Shown here in pieces: positions 27,648 to 39,447 of a stretch of DNA of 64,000 bases. The position numbers were made by a program, and so were the translations under genes. The notes beneath the pieces were generated by a model. It did not search any database. It had not been told where the DNA came from and saw nothing but the letters and a program-made list of their open reading frames with translations. Each line of letters opens with the position of its first letter. The stretch's first letter is position 1. Source of the DNA: Chitinispirillum alkaliphilum (GTDB lineage Bacteria; Fibrobacterota; Chitinivibrionia; Chitinivibrionales; Chitinispirillaceae); assembly GCA_001045525.1 (NCBI GenBank), contig LDWW01000016.1, forward strand, positions 27,899 through 91,898, written 5' to 3'.

Positions 27648-30197
27648 TTACTGATTCTCTTCACCGGAAGAACCCTCAGCTGCCGAATCCTCTTCGGACT
27701 GGGCCTGCTCAGCTTCATCCTGATCAGGTAATGATTCGACCGGATCTACCGAAACAATATCCTCAGCCTCCTCGACTTCCCCTTTCTCACACAGAGCGAT
27801 ATCGATAACTCTGTCGTCCTTATCGAGGTTAATCAGTCTGATTCCCTGGGTATTTCTTCCGATAGTGGAGATCTTATTGACATCCACACGGATTATGATG
27901 CCGTTTCTTGTTATGATCATCAGATCATTATCACCATAAACATTTTTGAGAGAAACAACAGAGCCGTTCTTTTCGGTTACCTTGATATTAATAATACCGC
28001 TACCGCCCCTGTTGGTTTTTCTGTATTCTGTAACGGGTGTGCGTTTACCGTATCCGTTATCCGTTACACTCAAAACCTCATGTTCCTCATCAGCAATGAT
28101 CATCGATACAACCTTATCATCATTTTTCAGCGTGATTCCTTTCACACCGCGGGTATTTCTTCCAAGTTCTCTTGCAGCACTTTCATGGAATCGAACAGCC
28201 TGTCCAAACCTGGTACCCAGTATGACATCATTTTTTCCGTTTGTCACCTTACACTCAATAAGCGAATCACCCTCATCGAGGTTGATTGCATTGATTCCGC
28301 CCTTTCGGATATTACTGTATGAGGAGAGGGGCTGTTTATTTATAACACCCTGCTCTGTGGCAGTTATGATAAAATGTTCGTTATCAAACTCCCGTACAGA
28401 AACAAATGCGGCAATCTTCTCCTCCGGACGCAGATTGAGGAGATTAACAATCGGTTTACCTCTTGAGTTTCTTCCAGCTTCGGGGATTCTGTACACTTTT
28501 AGCCAATGACAGCGCCCCTGATTTGTAAAGAACAATATATATGCATGGGTCGAAGCCACAAACAGAGATGATATGAAGTCATTTTCCTTGGATTCCATAC
28601 CCTTGACACCTCTGCCCCCGCGGCCCTGTGCCCTGTAGGTGGTTGCAGCGGTTCTCTTTATGTACCCATCCCGGGTCATAGTGACAACCATATCCTCTTC
28701 AGCGATAAGGTCTTCGATATCAACATCACTTGTAGCATCCAGGATTTCCGTTCTTCTTGGATCCCCAAAGCGTGCCTTGATATCAGTGAGCTCATCTTTG
28801 ATTATCTGCATTCGCCTTTCACGGCTTGCAAGTATAGCTTCAAGATCGGCGATCTGAATCATGAGTTCGTTGTACTCTTTTTCAATTTTATCGCGCTCAA
28901 GACCGGTAAGACGCTGAAGTCTCATCTCAAGAATCGCCTTGGCCTGAATTTCTGAGAGTCCAAAGTTCTCCATAAGCTTTGAGTGCGCTTCGTCAGGAGA
29001 TGCAGATCCTCTTATGAGAGCTACAATTTCATCAATGTGATCGAGTGCAATACGCAGCCCCTCAAGAATGTGAGCTCTGGCTTTAGCTTTTTTAAGCTCA
29101 AATTCAGTGCGGCGAACAACCACAGTATGACGATGGTCGATAAAGTGAGAGATAATCTCCTTTAAGGGGAGGAGTTTGGGCTGTCTGTCGACAAGCGCCA
29201 GATTTATAATGCCGAATGTAGTCTGAAGATAAGTGAATTTGTAAAGTTTATTGAGGACAACATCAGCATAGTCATCCCTTTTCACTCCCACCACTATGCG
29301 CATTCCCCTGCGGTCAGACTCATCCCTGATGAATGAGATTCCCTCTATGGTTTTGTGTCTGACAAGATCAGCCATTTTTTCAAGCAGGTTTGATTTGTTT
29401 ACCATGTAGGGGATTTCGGTGATTACTATCTCTTCCCTGTCATTTGCCAGTTTTTGAACCTCTGCCCTGGCCCGAATCACCACTTTTCCTCTTCCGGTAC
29501 GGTAAGCTTCATAAATGCCGCTACGCCCGTAGATAACTCCTCCAGTAGGGAAGTCGGGACCGGGCAGGACCTGGAAAAGATCCTCTACTTCTACATCCGG
29601 ATTGTCAATGCAGAGCAAAACTGCATCCACCACTTCGCTTAAATTATGGGGAGCCATATTGGTAGCCATACCAACAGCAATACCGGTGGTACCGTTGAGC
29701 AGCAGAAAAGGAAGCTTTGCAGGCAGTACAAACGGCTCTTCCATCGAATCATCATAGTTGGGTACGAAATCGACGGTTTCTTTATCCAGATCAGAGAGCA
29801 TCTCCTCAGCCATTGCAGTCATGCGACACTCGGTGTAACGCATCGCTGCAGGTGGATCCCCGTCGATCGAACCGAAGTTACCCTGTCCCTTTACCATCGG
29901 ATAACGCATGGAGAAGTCCTGCGCCATGCGCACCAGTGAATCGTAAACAGCACTGTCGCCATGGGGATGGTATTTACCAATAACATCTCCCACTACGCGG
30001 GCACACTTCTTTGGCTGCTTGTTATGCTGAAGACCTAACTCTTCCATCCCAAACATCACACGCCGATGCACGGGTTTAAGCCCGTCCCTGACATCAGGAA
30101 GCGCCCTGGAGGTGATCATGCTCATAGAGTAGTCGAGATAAGACTTCTGCATCTCATCTTCTATGAACACCGACTGTGTTTTTACATTTTCATTCAT
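27648..30197 (-). CDS. gyrA: DNA gyrase subunit A
   Basis: 849 residues. N-terminal breakage-reunion domain with [12 protein letters not shown] (quinolone-region Ser82 and Asp86, the sensitive-type residues) and [10 protein letters not shown] with the catalytic Tyr121. The C-terminal beta-pinwheel carries the GyrA box [11 protein letters not shown], which is diagnostic of gyrase rather than topoisomerase IV. The last 45 residues are a very acidic tail ([10 protein letters not shown] ... SSGEENQ), as in some gyrases where it tunes wrapping. Last gene of the recF-dciA-gyrB-surE-gyrA operon, 16 bp after surE. Confidence 0.97.
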   Translation of the reverse strand: MNENVKTQSVFIEDEMQKSYLDYSMSMITSRALPDVRDGLKPVHRRVMFGMEELGLQHNKQPKKCARVVGDVIGKYHPHGDSAVYDSLVRMAQDFSMRYPMVKGQGNFGSIDGDPPAAMRYTECRMTAMAEEMLSDLDKETVDFVPNYDDSMEEPFVLPAKLPFLLLNGTTGIAVGMATNMAPHNLSEVVDAVLLCIDNPDVEVEDLFQVLPGPDFPTGGVIYGRSGIYEAYRTGRGKVVIRARAEVQKLANDREEIVITEIPYMVNKSNLLEKMADLVRHKTIEGISFIRDESDRRGMRIVVGVKRDDYADVVLNKLYKFTYLQTTFGIINLALVDRQPKLLPLKEIISHFIDHRHTVVVRRTEFELKKAKARAHILEGLRIALDHIDEIVALIRGSASPDEAHSKLMENFGLSEIQAKAILEMRLQRLTGLERDKIEKEYNELMIQIADLEAILASRERRMQIIKDELTDIKARFGDPRRTEILDATSDVDIEDLIAEEDMVVTMTRDGYIKRTAATTYRAQGRGGRGVKGMESKENDFISSLFVASTHAYILFFTNQGRCHWLKVYRIPEAGRNSRGKPIVNLLNLRPEEKIAAFVSVREFDNEHFIITATEQGVINKQPLSSYSNIRKGGINAINLDEGDSLIECKVTNGKNDVILGTRFGQAVRFHESAARELGRNTRGVKGITLKNDDKVVSMIIADEEHEVLSVTDNGYGKRTPVTEYRKTNRGGSGIINIKVTEKNGSVVSLKNVYGDNDLMIITRNGIIIRVDVNKISTIGRNTQGIRLINLDKDDRVIDIALCEKGEVEEAEDIVSVDPVESLPDQDEAEQAQSEEDSAAEGSSGEENQ

Positions 30198-30213
30198 GAA
30201 AACTAACCCTTTA

Positions 30214-31002
30214 TTAACTTTCGTTATCTTCCAGCCATCGCAAATGAGGCAATGCTCCGTGAGCGGTAGAATCGAAAGTAAGCGGTGTAATAGTGATAAA
30301 TTTATTCATAAGTGCTCTGGAATCGTATGTATCCCAGGGTTCAATGTTCTTTTTTTCTCCGTAAACCAGATATCCCTCTTTGGTGGCATGAGACTCTATC
30401 TCCACCTTCTCATACCGGTCATCGAAAAATGCCATACTCTGCCAGGTAACTCTGGTACCCCTGGCTTCTTCAGGACTGCATGGAGGAAAGTTAACGTTGT
30501 AAAACACCTTACTCTCTTTTATCAGATCCTTCTGAGAGGTGATGTCTCGTACCATGGAAGGGACTTTCTTTGCATACTCTTCAGCGTGTTCCGCACTCTC
30601 CTGACATACCGAGAAAGCGATGCTTGGAATGTTCCAGAACGCACCCTCCCTGGCGGCTGCCACGGTTCCGGAATAGAAGGCTGAAAGCCCTGAATTTTCC
30701 CCTATGTTCATACCGGAGATAACAAGATCGGGTTGACTTGGAAGAAGATAGCTGATTGCGAATTTCACACAGTCTGCGGGCGATCCACTGACTGCGAAGC
30801 CGGGCATTTCCTTATCCTCCCCGAATTTTCGGTAGTGAAGCGGGTTATGAAAGGTGAAAGCATGTCCGGCTCCGCTATGCTCCTTTTCCGGCGCCACGAC
30901 CACGACCTCATACTCCTCACACAAAACATCATAGAGGAGCTTGATCCCGGGAGCAAAAAACCCGTCATCATTTGTCAGTAATATTGTTTGTTTTGCAGTC
31001 AT
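30214..31002 (-). CDS. surE: 5'/3'-nucleotidase SurE
   Basis: 262 residues. Metal-binding residues are visible: [12 protein letters not shown] (Asp12, Asp13), Ser43 in [10 protein letters not shown] and Asn98 in [12 protein letters not shown]. The family dephosphorylates nucleoside monophosphates and is linked to survival under stress. Its usual neighbours are pcm or rpoS; here it lies between gyrB and gyrA, which is an uncommon arrangement. Gaps are 64 bp from gyrB and 16 bp to gyrA, so it is very likely co-transcribed. Confidence 0.93.
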   Translation of the reverse strand: MTAKQTILLTNDDGFFAPGIKLLYDVLCEEYEVVVVAPEKEHSGAGHAFTFHNPLHYRKFGEDKEMPGFAVSGSPADCVKFAISYLLPSQPDLVISGMNIGENSGLSAFYSGTVAAAREGAFWNIPSIAFSVCQESAEHAEEYAKKVPSMVRDITSQKDLIKESKVFYNVNFPPCSPEEARGTRVTWQSMAFFDDRYEKVEIESHATKEGYLVYGEKKNIEPWDTYDSRALMNKFITITPLTFDSTAHGALPHLRWLEDNES

Positions 31003-31066
31003 TACGTTTTACTATTCCTCTCAACTTCTTTTATACCGTTTCCATCCGGGGCGTTCCCTTATGGTT

Positions 31067-32992
<1,926 letters not shown>

Positions 32993-33035
32993 TTACTCCA
33001 TACCGGAAGTGAGAACGGACTGTCCCATTTCCCAA

Positions 33036-33332
33036 TCAATAGAAAATTATTTCTTTAATACTGTCACATCCTGTTTCCCGCCTGATAGTATCCAAAAGCT
33101 GCTCTTTAAGATACACAAGCTCCTGTCGCCAGGAAGCGGAAAACACCTTCACATATAATCTGCCGTCTTCAACACGGTTGCATTCAGTTTCTTTGGCTAT
33201 ACGCTCCCCTACCACACCACTCCAGCGTGATACCACTTCATACTCCCTGCATATGGTTGCGTAGCCTCGCTCCTGAAGAATCGACTCCAGAATATTGCCC
33301 AACTTCTCGGGCTGCTTTTTTTTCCTTCTCAC
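33036..33332 (-). CDS. dciA: DciA-like protein (DUF721)
   Basis: 98 residues. Matches the DUF721 pattern: LGNILESILQERG at the start, then VVSRWSGVVGERIAKETE, GRLYVKVFSASWRQELVYLK and LDTIRRETG. DciA proteins load the replicative helicase DnaB in bacteria that lack DnaC. The gene often sits next to recF or gyrB, as here; its start overlaps the recF stop by 4 bp, so translation is coupled. Confidence 0.85.
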   Translation of the reverse strand: MRRKKKQPEKLGNILESILQERGYATICREYEVVSRWSGVVGERIAKETECNRVEDGRLYVKVFSASWRQELVYLKEQLLDTIRRETGCDSIKEIIFY

Positions 33333-34423
33333 CGGACCTCCACGTTCCCGTCCGAAACAACACAGTTAAGCACCGATTTACCAAGCGTAATATCAAGCCG
33401 CGGCGTTGCAATAAACACCTGCCCCTTACCCTCAATAAGAGGATACACTCTTGATGTGCGCCCTGTATCAAGCTCAGACACCGCATCGTCAATAAGGAAA
33501 ATCATACTTTGATGTCTGTGGCGCTCGATCAAAAGCACAGAGGCGAGTTTAAGAGAAAGAACAAATGAACGACATTGACCCTGCGATCCGAAAGTCCTGG
33601 CAAGCCTTTTATCAAGCAAAAAACGCAGCTCATCCCGGTGTGGTCCTGAAGAGGAAAAACCTACCTCAATATCCCTTCTCCTCCGCTGTGCTAAAAAAGA
33701 ATAAAATACATTTTTCCACTCTTTTTTACTACTACAATCAATTTTGCAGCGTGGTTCATACTGCAGGTCGGCCGATTCTCTTCCGCCGCTTATTTCCCTG
33801 TAGAAATCCCCCAGCAGCGGAATCAACTCCTCAACCACCCTTTGGCGCCAGAACACAAGCTCCGCTCCGCTTTGAGCCATCTGCTCTTCATATATCTCAT
33901 ACTGAAGCGGCTCCCAAACTTTCCCCATAAGACTGTTGCGGCTCAGCATACTGCGTCTGTAACGGGCAAGCGCCTCAAAATACCCCCTGTCGATCTGAGA
34001 TATGAGCATATCCAGAAACCGCCGTCTTGTCTCAGGGGGACCATACACAAGCTCAAGATCATCCGTTCCAAACGACACCACCGGCCTCTCTCCAAACCAC
34101 TCAGAGAAACTCCCCAGCGGTTTGTCGTTTATTTTCATCGATACCCGCCTGTCACGGTCAAAACCCAGCGAAGCCTTCACCCTGGCCCCATCCTCGTAAT
34201 TAAAACACCCTTCTGCAAAAGCACTCTTTTCTTCATGATTGATCATCGTCTTTCTCGCCGCACCGCGTTGTGAACGACCGGTGCACAAAAGATGAATGCT
34301 CTCAAGAAGATTTGTTTTACCCGAGCCGTTGAGCCCCTCAAAGAGAGCCCCGCCACAAGGTATTTCAAGAGAAAGGTCCCTGTAGTTTCGAAAATTTATA
34401 AGGCGAAGAAAATCAAGATGCAT
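33329..34423 (-). CDS. recF: DNA replication and repair protein RecF
   Basis: 364-residue SMC-like ATPase that helps RecOR load RecA at gaps. Walker A is EGLNGSGKTNLLES (residues 29-42), the signature motif SQGQCRSFVLSLKLA, and Walker B MIFLIDDAVSELD. Start MHLDFLRLINFRNYRDLSLE is typical. It is the first gene of the operon; dnaA and dnaN, often upstream in the ancestral arrangement, are absent here and the 5' flank is strongly AT-rich without DnaA boxes. Confidence 0.93.
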   Translation of the reverse strand: MHLDFLRLINFRNYRDLSLEIPCGGALFEGLNGSGKTNLLESIHLLCTGRSQRGAARKTMINHEEKSAFAEGCFNYEDGARVKASLGFDRDRRVSMKINDKPLGSFSEWFGERPVVSFGTDDLELVYGPPETRRRFLDMLISQIDRGYFEALARYRRSMLSRNSLMGKVWEPLQYEIYEEQMAQSGAELVFWRQRVVEELIPLLGDFYREISGGRESADLQYEPRCKIDCSSKKEWKNVFYSFLAQRRRRDIEVGFSSSGPHRDELRFLLDKRLARTFGSQGQCRSFVLSLKLASVLLIERHRHQSMIFLIDDAVSELDTGRTSRVYPLIEGKGQVFIATPRLDITLGKSVLNCVVSDGNVEVR

Positions 34424-34628
34424 AGTTGAAATATACTATATAATATTGTATAATGATATTACGATGTAACATCAAATATGTTTTAGCCCACCATTTTTTT
34501 TCGTTTTGGTATTGCACCGTTTAGATTTGTTCACACTCAAACAGATTATTTCACTTAAATTGTGCTGTTTTGAAATTCATAATTATATTATATATTGTTA
34601 TTGTGCAGTAATCCCTAAACCAGAGCAT

Positions 34629-35222
34629 ATGGATATGTATTCAAAATTGTTCCGCTCAAAACGGCCAACAGGCTGTGGAGTTTACCGCTTAAACAGTGGT
34701 GGATTCACTCTTATTGAGGTAGTTGTGGCTGTCGTCGTGTTGGGGATAATTGGAACACTAATCACAATTAACTGGGCCGGATTCATTAGATATCAAAACC
34801 TTCGCAAAGAAGCATTCAGTTTGTTGCAGGAGCTCAACAGCCTGAAATCAAGAGCCATCAGCGATAATCTACCCTATTTTGTCACATTTGATTTAACCAA
34901 CAATCAATATACTGTCCTGAGGGGAACCGCTGAAAACAGCAATACTTTGGATGGTGCTACTGAGCTTTACCGGAAAAATCTTGGTGACAACGTGTCATTT
35001 GGGGACGCTCCAGCTATTGGTACTCTGGCAGACGAATTAGCTTCCAAGAACTGGGGCTCCGAAAACGGATTCCTGACAATCAGACCAACCAACTTAAACT
35101 CATTCGATACCGGGTACATATATCTGACCAGAAACAACAGAGGTTTTATCATTATTAAACGCGGCAACATAAATCCCCTCCAAATTTTTTCGCGGGATGG
35201 TAATCAATGGACAGAAATGTAG
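34629..35222 (+). CDS. GspH/FimT-like pseudopilin
   Basis: 198 residues from ATG 34629 (or ATG 34635). A long leader ends SGG before FTLIEVVVAVVVLGIIGTLI, Glu at +5. The head starts RKEAFSLLQELNSLKSRAIS, the usual GspH/FimT N-terminal helix, and ends with strands including GYIYLTRNNRGFIIIKRG. First gene of a second pseudopilin operon that has no ATPase, platform or secretin. The frame extends upstream to 34506, but that stretch is hydrophobic noise without homology. Confidence 0.78.
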   Translation: MDMYSKLFRSKRPTGCGVYRLNSGGFTLIEVVVAVVVLGIIGTLITINWAGFIRYQNLRKEAFSLLQELNSLKSRAISDNLPYFVTFDLTNNQYTVLRGTAENSNTLDGATELYRKNLGDNVSFGDAPAIGTLADELASKNWGSENGFLTIRPTNLNSFDTGYIYLTRNNRGFIIIKRGNINPLQIFSRDGNQWTEM

Positions 35223-35584
35223 ATAACAATAGCGGGTTCACTATTGTGGAGATTATAATAAGCCTTCTGCTTATTTCGCTGGCGCTTATTGCGATTGCGT
35301 CAGTTTTCCCCCGCATCACCCAGAGTCAGATGATTATAAGAGAGGTTGAAGAAGCACATGTGATTGCAAATGATGCACTGCTTCAACTCTTCCAAGAATC
35401 AGAAAACTCCCCTTTTGACAACGAAACAAATGAAGAAATGGATCCCGTGGTAGTAAATAATATTACATTTACCCCCTCCTACATAATCGAGGAGGAAGAT
35501 TTTGTCAAAAGGGCCGTCGTGACAGTGAGGTGGAGAAAAATGGGCAATGACCATGAAGTAACATTGTTGGGAGTTGTACGATGA
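35207..35584 (+). CDS. PilV/GspI-like pseudopilin
   Basis: 125 residues overlapping the previous gene by 16 bp. Leader MDRNVDNNSG is followed by FTIVEIIISLLLISLALIAI with Glu at +5. The head (EEAHVIANDALLQLFQE) fits PilV/GspI minor pilins. The stop overlaps the next start (ATGA at 35581). Confidence 0.78.
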   Translation: MDRNVDNNSGFTIVEIIISLLLISLALIAIASVFPRITQSQMIIREVEEAHVIANDALLQLFQESENSPFDNETNEEMDPVVVNNITFTPSYIIEEEDFVKRAVVTVRWRKMGNDHEVTLLGVVR

Positions 35585-36708
35585 ATAAAAAAGGTATGAC
35601 ACTGCTTGAGCTCGTAGTATATCTGGCATTAGCAGCTTTTCTGCTCACTCCCGTTGTGATGCTGGTACAGCGTTCATCTCTCTTTATGGCTAAGGACAGT
35701 ACGGTCGCTTCACTGCGAACCACAGGTAAAGAAATTTTGCAAATCCTATACGATGATATCAAAAATACCGGATATAAAACCTTCTCCGATGGTAACCTCA
35801 ACAATCTGGGGACCGATTTTAATGTGATCATCGACGAGAATGACTCTTCGTCCTTTGTTTACACTGCAGGTGATCCCTTTGATCAGCTTACAATTTTAAA
35901 GGGAAGGCTGAACAAAAACCGTCAGTGGCTGGGTATTGACACTATTGGATATTTTGTTGAAAACAACGTGCTGAGAAGAGTGCAAGCAGGAACAGACACT
36001 GACACCCAGGATATTGCATTTAATGTGGAAGCGCTGCAGTTTCGATTTTCTCCAGATATGGTAACCTGGTCCAGTGAAGATGAAGAACCAACCATAGAAG
36101 AAAAGGAAAGTACCAGATTTATTAGAATTTTCCTGCTTTTAAACAGTCAAAGAACACTTGCACAAAGAGGACAAGTCACCTACAATCTGGGCGGTCTTCA
36201 AATTGAACCTGAAGATAATATGGTCAGGGAACTTTACAGTATAACGATACCGGTGATCAATAACGGGAGGTTTTTTATTCCAGATCAAAATGATCAGAAT
36301 AACCAAAATGATCAGAATAACCAAAACGAGAACATGGTCAACCTTACTGTTCATAATGGAGAGGGAGACGGAACTTTCCTTCCTGGCACAGAAGTAAATA
36401 TCACCGCAAACCAGCCTGAGGCAGGGCAAGAGTTTACACAATGGAGAGGAAGTAATGCCATTACTGATACATTATCACCTAACACAACCATCAGAATGGG
36501 AAATGCGAGTGTAGTTGTAACTGCGATCTTTGACAACACTGACAATAATCCGCCTCAATGGAACAACGGTACAGTAATTCCTAATAATGGAGATAGGTTT
36601 ATTTGGGCTGGGCGCCTATGGGAAGCACAAAACAATCCTGGCAGATGGGATGGACCCCCAAATTCTGCAGGGGACAGTTGGTTTTGGATCGATCGCGGAC
36701 CTCATTGA
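35581..36708 (+). CDS. PilW/GspJ-like pseudopilin fused to InlB-type and chitin-binding-like domains
   Basis: 375 residues. Leader MNKKG and MTLLELVVYLALAAFLLTPV (Glu at +5) begin a PilW-like pilin head to about residue 232. A low-complexity Asn/Asp/Gln linker (235-250) follows. Residues 251-319 resemble a bacterial InlB-B-type repeat (NLTVHNGEGDGTFLPGTEV ... FTQWRGS ... VVVTAIFDN). Residues 325-373 resemble a CBM5/12 chitin-binding module: aromatic spacing in PQWNNGTVIPNNGDRFIWAG, RLWEAQNNPG and SWFWIDRG. A minor pilin with a carbohydrate-binding tail at the tip could attach cells to chitin or cellulose; that function is inferred. Confidence 0.8.
   Translation: MNKKGMTLLELVVYLALAAFLLTPVVMLVQRSSLFMAKDSTVASLRTTGKEILQILYDDIKNTGYKTFSDGNLNNLGTDFNVIIDENDSSSFVYTAGDPFDQLTILKGRLNKNRQWLGIDTIGYFVENNVLRRVQAGTDTDTQDIAFNVEALQFRFSPDMVTWSSEDEEPTIEEKESTRFIRIFLLLNSQRTLAQRGQVTYNLGGLQIEPEDNMVRELYSITIPVINNGRFFIPDQNDQNNQNDQNNQNENMVNLTVHNGEGDGTFLPGTEVNITANQPEAGQEFTQWRGSNAITDTLSPNTTIRMGNASVVVTAIFDNTDNNPPQWNNGTVIPNNGDRFIWAGRLWEAQNNPGRWDGPPNSAGDSWFWIDRGPH
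36284..36330 (+). repeat. Short tandem repeat coding for an Asn/Asp/Gln linker
   Basis: An 18-base unit, aatgatcagaataaccaa, is repeated in tandem with a partial third copy. It encodes the DQNNQN-type linker between the pilin head and the C-terminal binding-like domains, and is a likely site of length variation. Confidence 0.75.
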
Positions 36709-36793
36709 TCATTACAATGTATCAGGTTACCAGATCATTTTCAGTTTACCTGTTTTTTTGTAAATCGCAGTCAATCAGCAAGGATGGTAATAT

Positions 36794-38371
36794 ATGTTAC
36801 TGCAAATTATAAACGGCAAAAGAGGTTCTACCATAGTAGGTGTTTTGGCCGCTGTTGTCTTTATCGGAATAGTAACAACACTTATGGTTAGCATCACACA
36901 AAGCCAATCACAGGCTACAAGCGGTTTTACTGCGGCTAAAACCGCTAATGTGACCAGCTCCGCTGCACTGAGGATCGCAGAATCTTTCCTCACAACCGAA
37001 CAGGGATTCAATACTCTTCTAAACTTTACCGGAGAAGAAGTGATTGAAAATGGTAACCTGGGAAACAACCAGAGATATGAAATCAGGCTGTTGGATTTTA
37101 ACCCTGTTACATTTTTTGCAAAGATTGAAGCAAGGGGAAGAGGAAGAGGCGCAGGAATGCGACGCACTGTTGGTGTGTATCTGATAGACAATATTGAGAG
37201 ACAACGGCTTGACAATCAGTTTCAGGATGCACTCCATGTAAGGTCGGACAATTTTGAGACCAATAGCCCAATGGGCATCAATGGAAACACCTATTTTGGA
37301 GGCAGCGGTAATTTCAATGTAGATGCAAGTACTATAAATGGTAATTTTGTGTGGGTGGACGATAACCCGGGAACTGATGGTTTACGCCAACTCAATCAAG
37401 GGATTACCGTTTTGGGCAATGCTTATTTTGATGTCCCAAATCTTGATCTAAACAACAACCCGATCAACGTTTTTGGTAACATTGGATTCGAAAGACCATT
37501 TGGGAATCTTAACAGTGACATAGATGTAATAGGAGGCAATGCCTATTTCAGAGGTACAGATAATGGTTTTATTACAACAGCAAATCACGTACCCGGCAAT
37601 ATCAATATGAATGGAGGTGAGGTATTTACGCCTAACAATGCTCCATTCCATGAGCAAGGTATCGGTGATGTTATAAACGGTTTTGAAACGGTGAGAAATG
37701 ATCTTCCAGAAGACCTCAGGGCTTTATTACTCCCACCACCTCTGGTAGCCCCTACTCTTGGGGATTTAACTGAAATTGAGGATATTGCGCAGAATACCTC
37801 TGGACTACCGGGTAACTGGAATGGGGACCATTTGCAAGGGCTGTTTGATGACAACACTATTCCAAGAACCCCGGAAGGGTATATCGTTGTGCGAGTAGAT
37901 CAGGCCAAAAGGGGGTGGTGGGATGGTGGTGGCACTTTTGACGGAAGGTTAATACTACTGGTTGATGAAGACTTAGATTTCGGCGGCGGAGGCATGTTCC
38001 AAAGCGGGCCAAATGCAAACACCCTTATGATTGTAAGAAATGGTGCCAACGTATCAAATATGGCAAGAAATGACGGTCTTAATTTCAGGGGATTGATCTA
38101 CACCAATAACGGAACAATCGATTACATAGGATCAGCCCAATCTGAAACCAATATCGAAGGTGCAATCTATTGTATGCAGGTAACAGACCGGTTTAGAACT
38201 CAGGGGGGCAGCAATGTCAACATTAATTTCAACCCCGATATACTTCAGGATATTTCTAACCTTGGTATCTTTGGTAATCTTGATGATCAGACAGATGATA
38301 ATCGTATTGAGATAATTGATAATGAGATGGGTGGTGCTATCCCGATTCTCATTTCCGAATACCAGTACTAA
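36794..38371 (+). CDS. PilX/GspK-like large minor pilin, second paralogue
   Basis: 525 residues. Leader MLLQIINGKRG precedes STIVGVLAAVVFIGIVTTLM; +5 is not Glu, as in the paralogue at 11133-12305, which shares the (S)(A/T)xVGVLA start. Residues 160-300 hold beta-helix-like repeats (GINGNTYFGGSGNFNVD, NVFGNIGFERPFGN, VIGGNAYFRGTDNG), then Gly-rich segments and a C-terminal LNFRGLIYTNNGTIDYIG. It starts 85 bp after the chitin-binding-like pilin and ends the operon before a good terminator. Confidence 0.7.
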   Translation: MLLQIINGKRGSTIVGVLAAVVFIGIVTTLMVSITQSQSQATSGFTAAKTANVTSSAALRIAESFLTTEQGFNTLLNFTGEEVIENGNLGNNQRYEIRLLDFNPVTFFAKIEARGRGRGAGMRRTVGVYLIDNIERQRLDNQFQDALHVRSDNFETNSPMGINGNTYFGGSGNFNVDASTINGNFVWVDDNPGTDGLRQLNQGITVLGNAYFDVPNLDLNNNPINVFGNIGFERPFGNLNSDIDVIGGNAYFRGTDNGFITTANHVPGNINMNGGEVFTPNNAPFHEQGIGDVINGFETVRNDLPEDLRALLLPPPLVAPTLGDLTEIEDIAQNTSGLPGNWNGDHLQGLFDDNTIPRTPEGYIVVRVDQAKRGWWDGGGTFDGRLILLVDEDLDFGGGGMFQSGPNANTLMIVRNGANVSNMARNDGLNFRGLIYTNNGTIDYIGSAQSETNIEGAIYCMQVTDRFRTQGGSNVNINFNPDILQDISNLGIFGNLDDQTDDNRIEIIDNEMGGAIPILISEYQY

Positions 38372-38399
38372 CAAAACCTCCAATTATTTACATTTCTGT

Positions 38400-38439
38400 C
38401 TCCTGGTACACTTTAGTTTTAGTACTGGGAGTTTTTTTT
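38400..38439 (+). terminator. Rho-independent terminator of the second pseudopilin operon
   Basis: ctcctggtac (38400-38409) pairs with gtactgggag (38422-38431), two wobble pairs included, followed by eight T (38432-38439). It is 29 bp after the stop of the PilX-like gene. Confidence 0.85.
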
Positions 38440-39447
38440 ACGAAAATATCAGATACTGAGCTATACACAGATGGAAATGAACACGGTCAGTTTCATTTGG
38501 AAGTGAGTCGTGGTCTGAGAGGTTGAGGTTGGTTAAAGTTTGGGGACAGAGTTGCGTTTTTTTTGGGGGGGGGGGAGAGACTGTTTTGTTGATTGGGTCT
38601 CTGGTTTTGGGGACAGAGTTGCTCTATTTCAAAACAACTACCAAACTCAAACGACGTATTCTAATAAGGACAAAGTAAATCTGGTAGCATGGATGCCTTA
38701 CGGCGGGGTGAACTGTTTTTCTGATTGGTCTCTGATTTTGGGGACAGAGTTGCTCTATTTCCACGATATAAACTGCCAGGGTGAACTGTTTTGTGAGATT
38801 GTCTCATATTTTATTCGTTATTGGTCGATTTAACAGAAATTGCCTCCAGTCTCACACAATTGACCACCCAATCTCAAGTTAGAAATTCAAGGGCTTTCTT
38901 CTCTCCATAATTTTACCTGTCGATTAGTTGCCTGTTTTTTAGGGCTGTTTTGCTTTTTTGCTTCCATTTGTAGACGTGGATTTAAGTTTTTAAATTGGGG
39001 ACAGAGTTGCTTGTTTTGGGGAGGGACTGTTTTGTTGATTTGGTCTGATTTTGGAGACAGAGTTGCTCTATTCCATGATACAAACTGACTGGGTGAACTA
39101 TTTTGTGAGATTGGCTCATATTTTATTCGTTATTGGTCGATTTAACAGAAATTCCCCCCAGGCTCACACAATTGACCACCCAATTTCAAGTTAGATATTC
39201 AAGGTTTTCTTCTCTCCATAAACTCACCAGTTGATTAGTTGCTGTTTTTTTTAGGTCTGTTTTGCTTTTTTGCTTTTTTGCTTTCACTTGTAGACGGGGA
39301 TTTAAGGTTTAAAATTTGGGGACAGAGTTGCTTTTTTTGGGGGTTAATACCCAGCGGATTCAGAAGGGACGGAGTTGCTTGCCTTCTTCCTTATGGATTG
39401 TTTAAAAAATTCTTTACAATGTTCACAGTAAAGAATATATTCTCGTT
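38440..39447. repeat. Left flank of the Y1 transposase gene: tandem repeat array with GGGGACAGAGTTGC motifs
   Basis: No gene is convincing here. Seven copies of GGGGACAGAGTTGC or a one- to two-base variant lie in plus orientation, beginning at 38542, 38609, 38740, 38997, 39053, 39318 and 39366 (this last one GGGACGGAGTTGC). The three at 38609, 38740 and 39053 continue as gctctatttcc or close variants. A block of about 300 bp starting at 38740 is repeated with small differences from 39053 (period 313). An 8-T and 11-G tract lies at 38557-38575. Base composition (long T and G runs, few ORFs) is unlike neighbouring genes. Confidence 0.8.

Noticed and set aside
34424..34630. AT-rich region upstream of recF as oriC
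   Set aside because: No DnaA boxes seen and dnaA/dnaN are absent.
38540..38833. Short open frame (97 codons) in the left repeat array
   Set aside because: Made of repeat motifs and homopolymer runs, no start signal.
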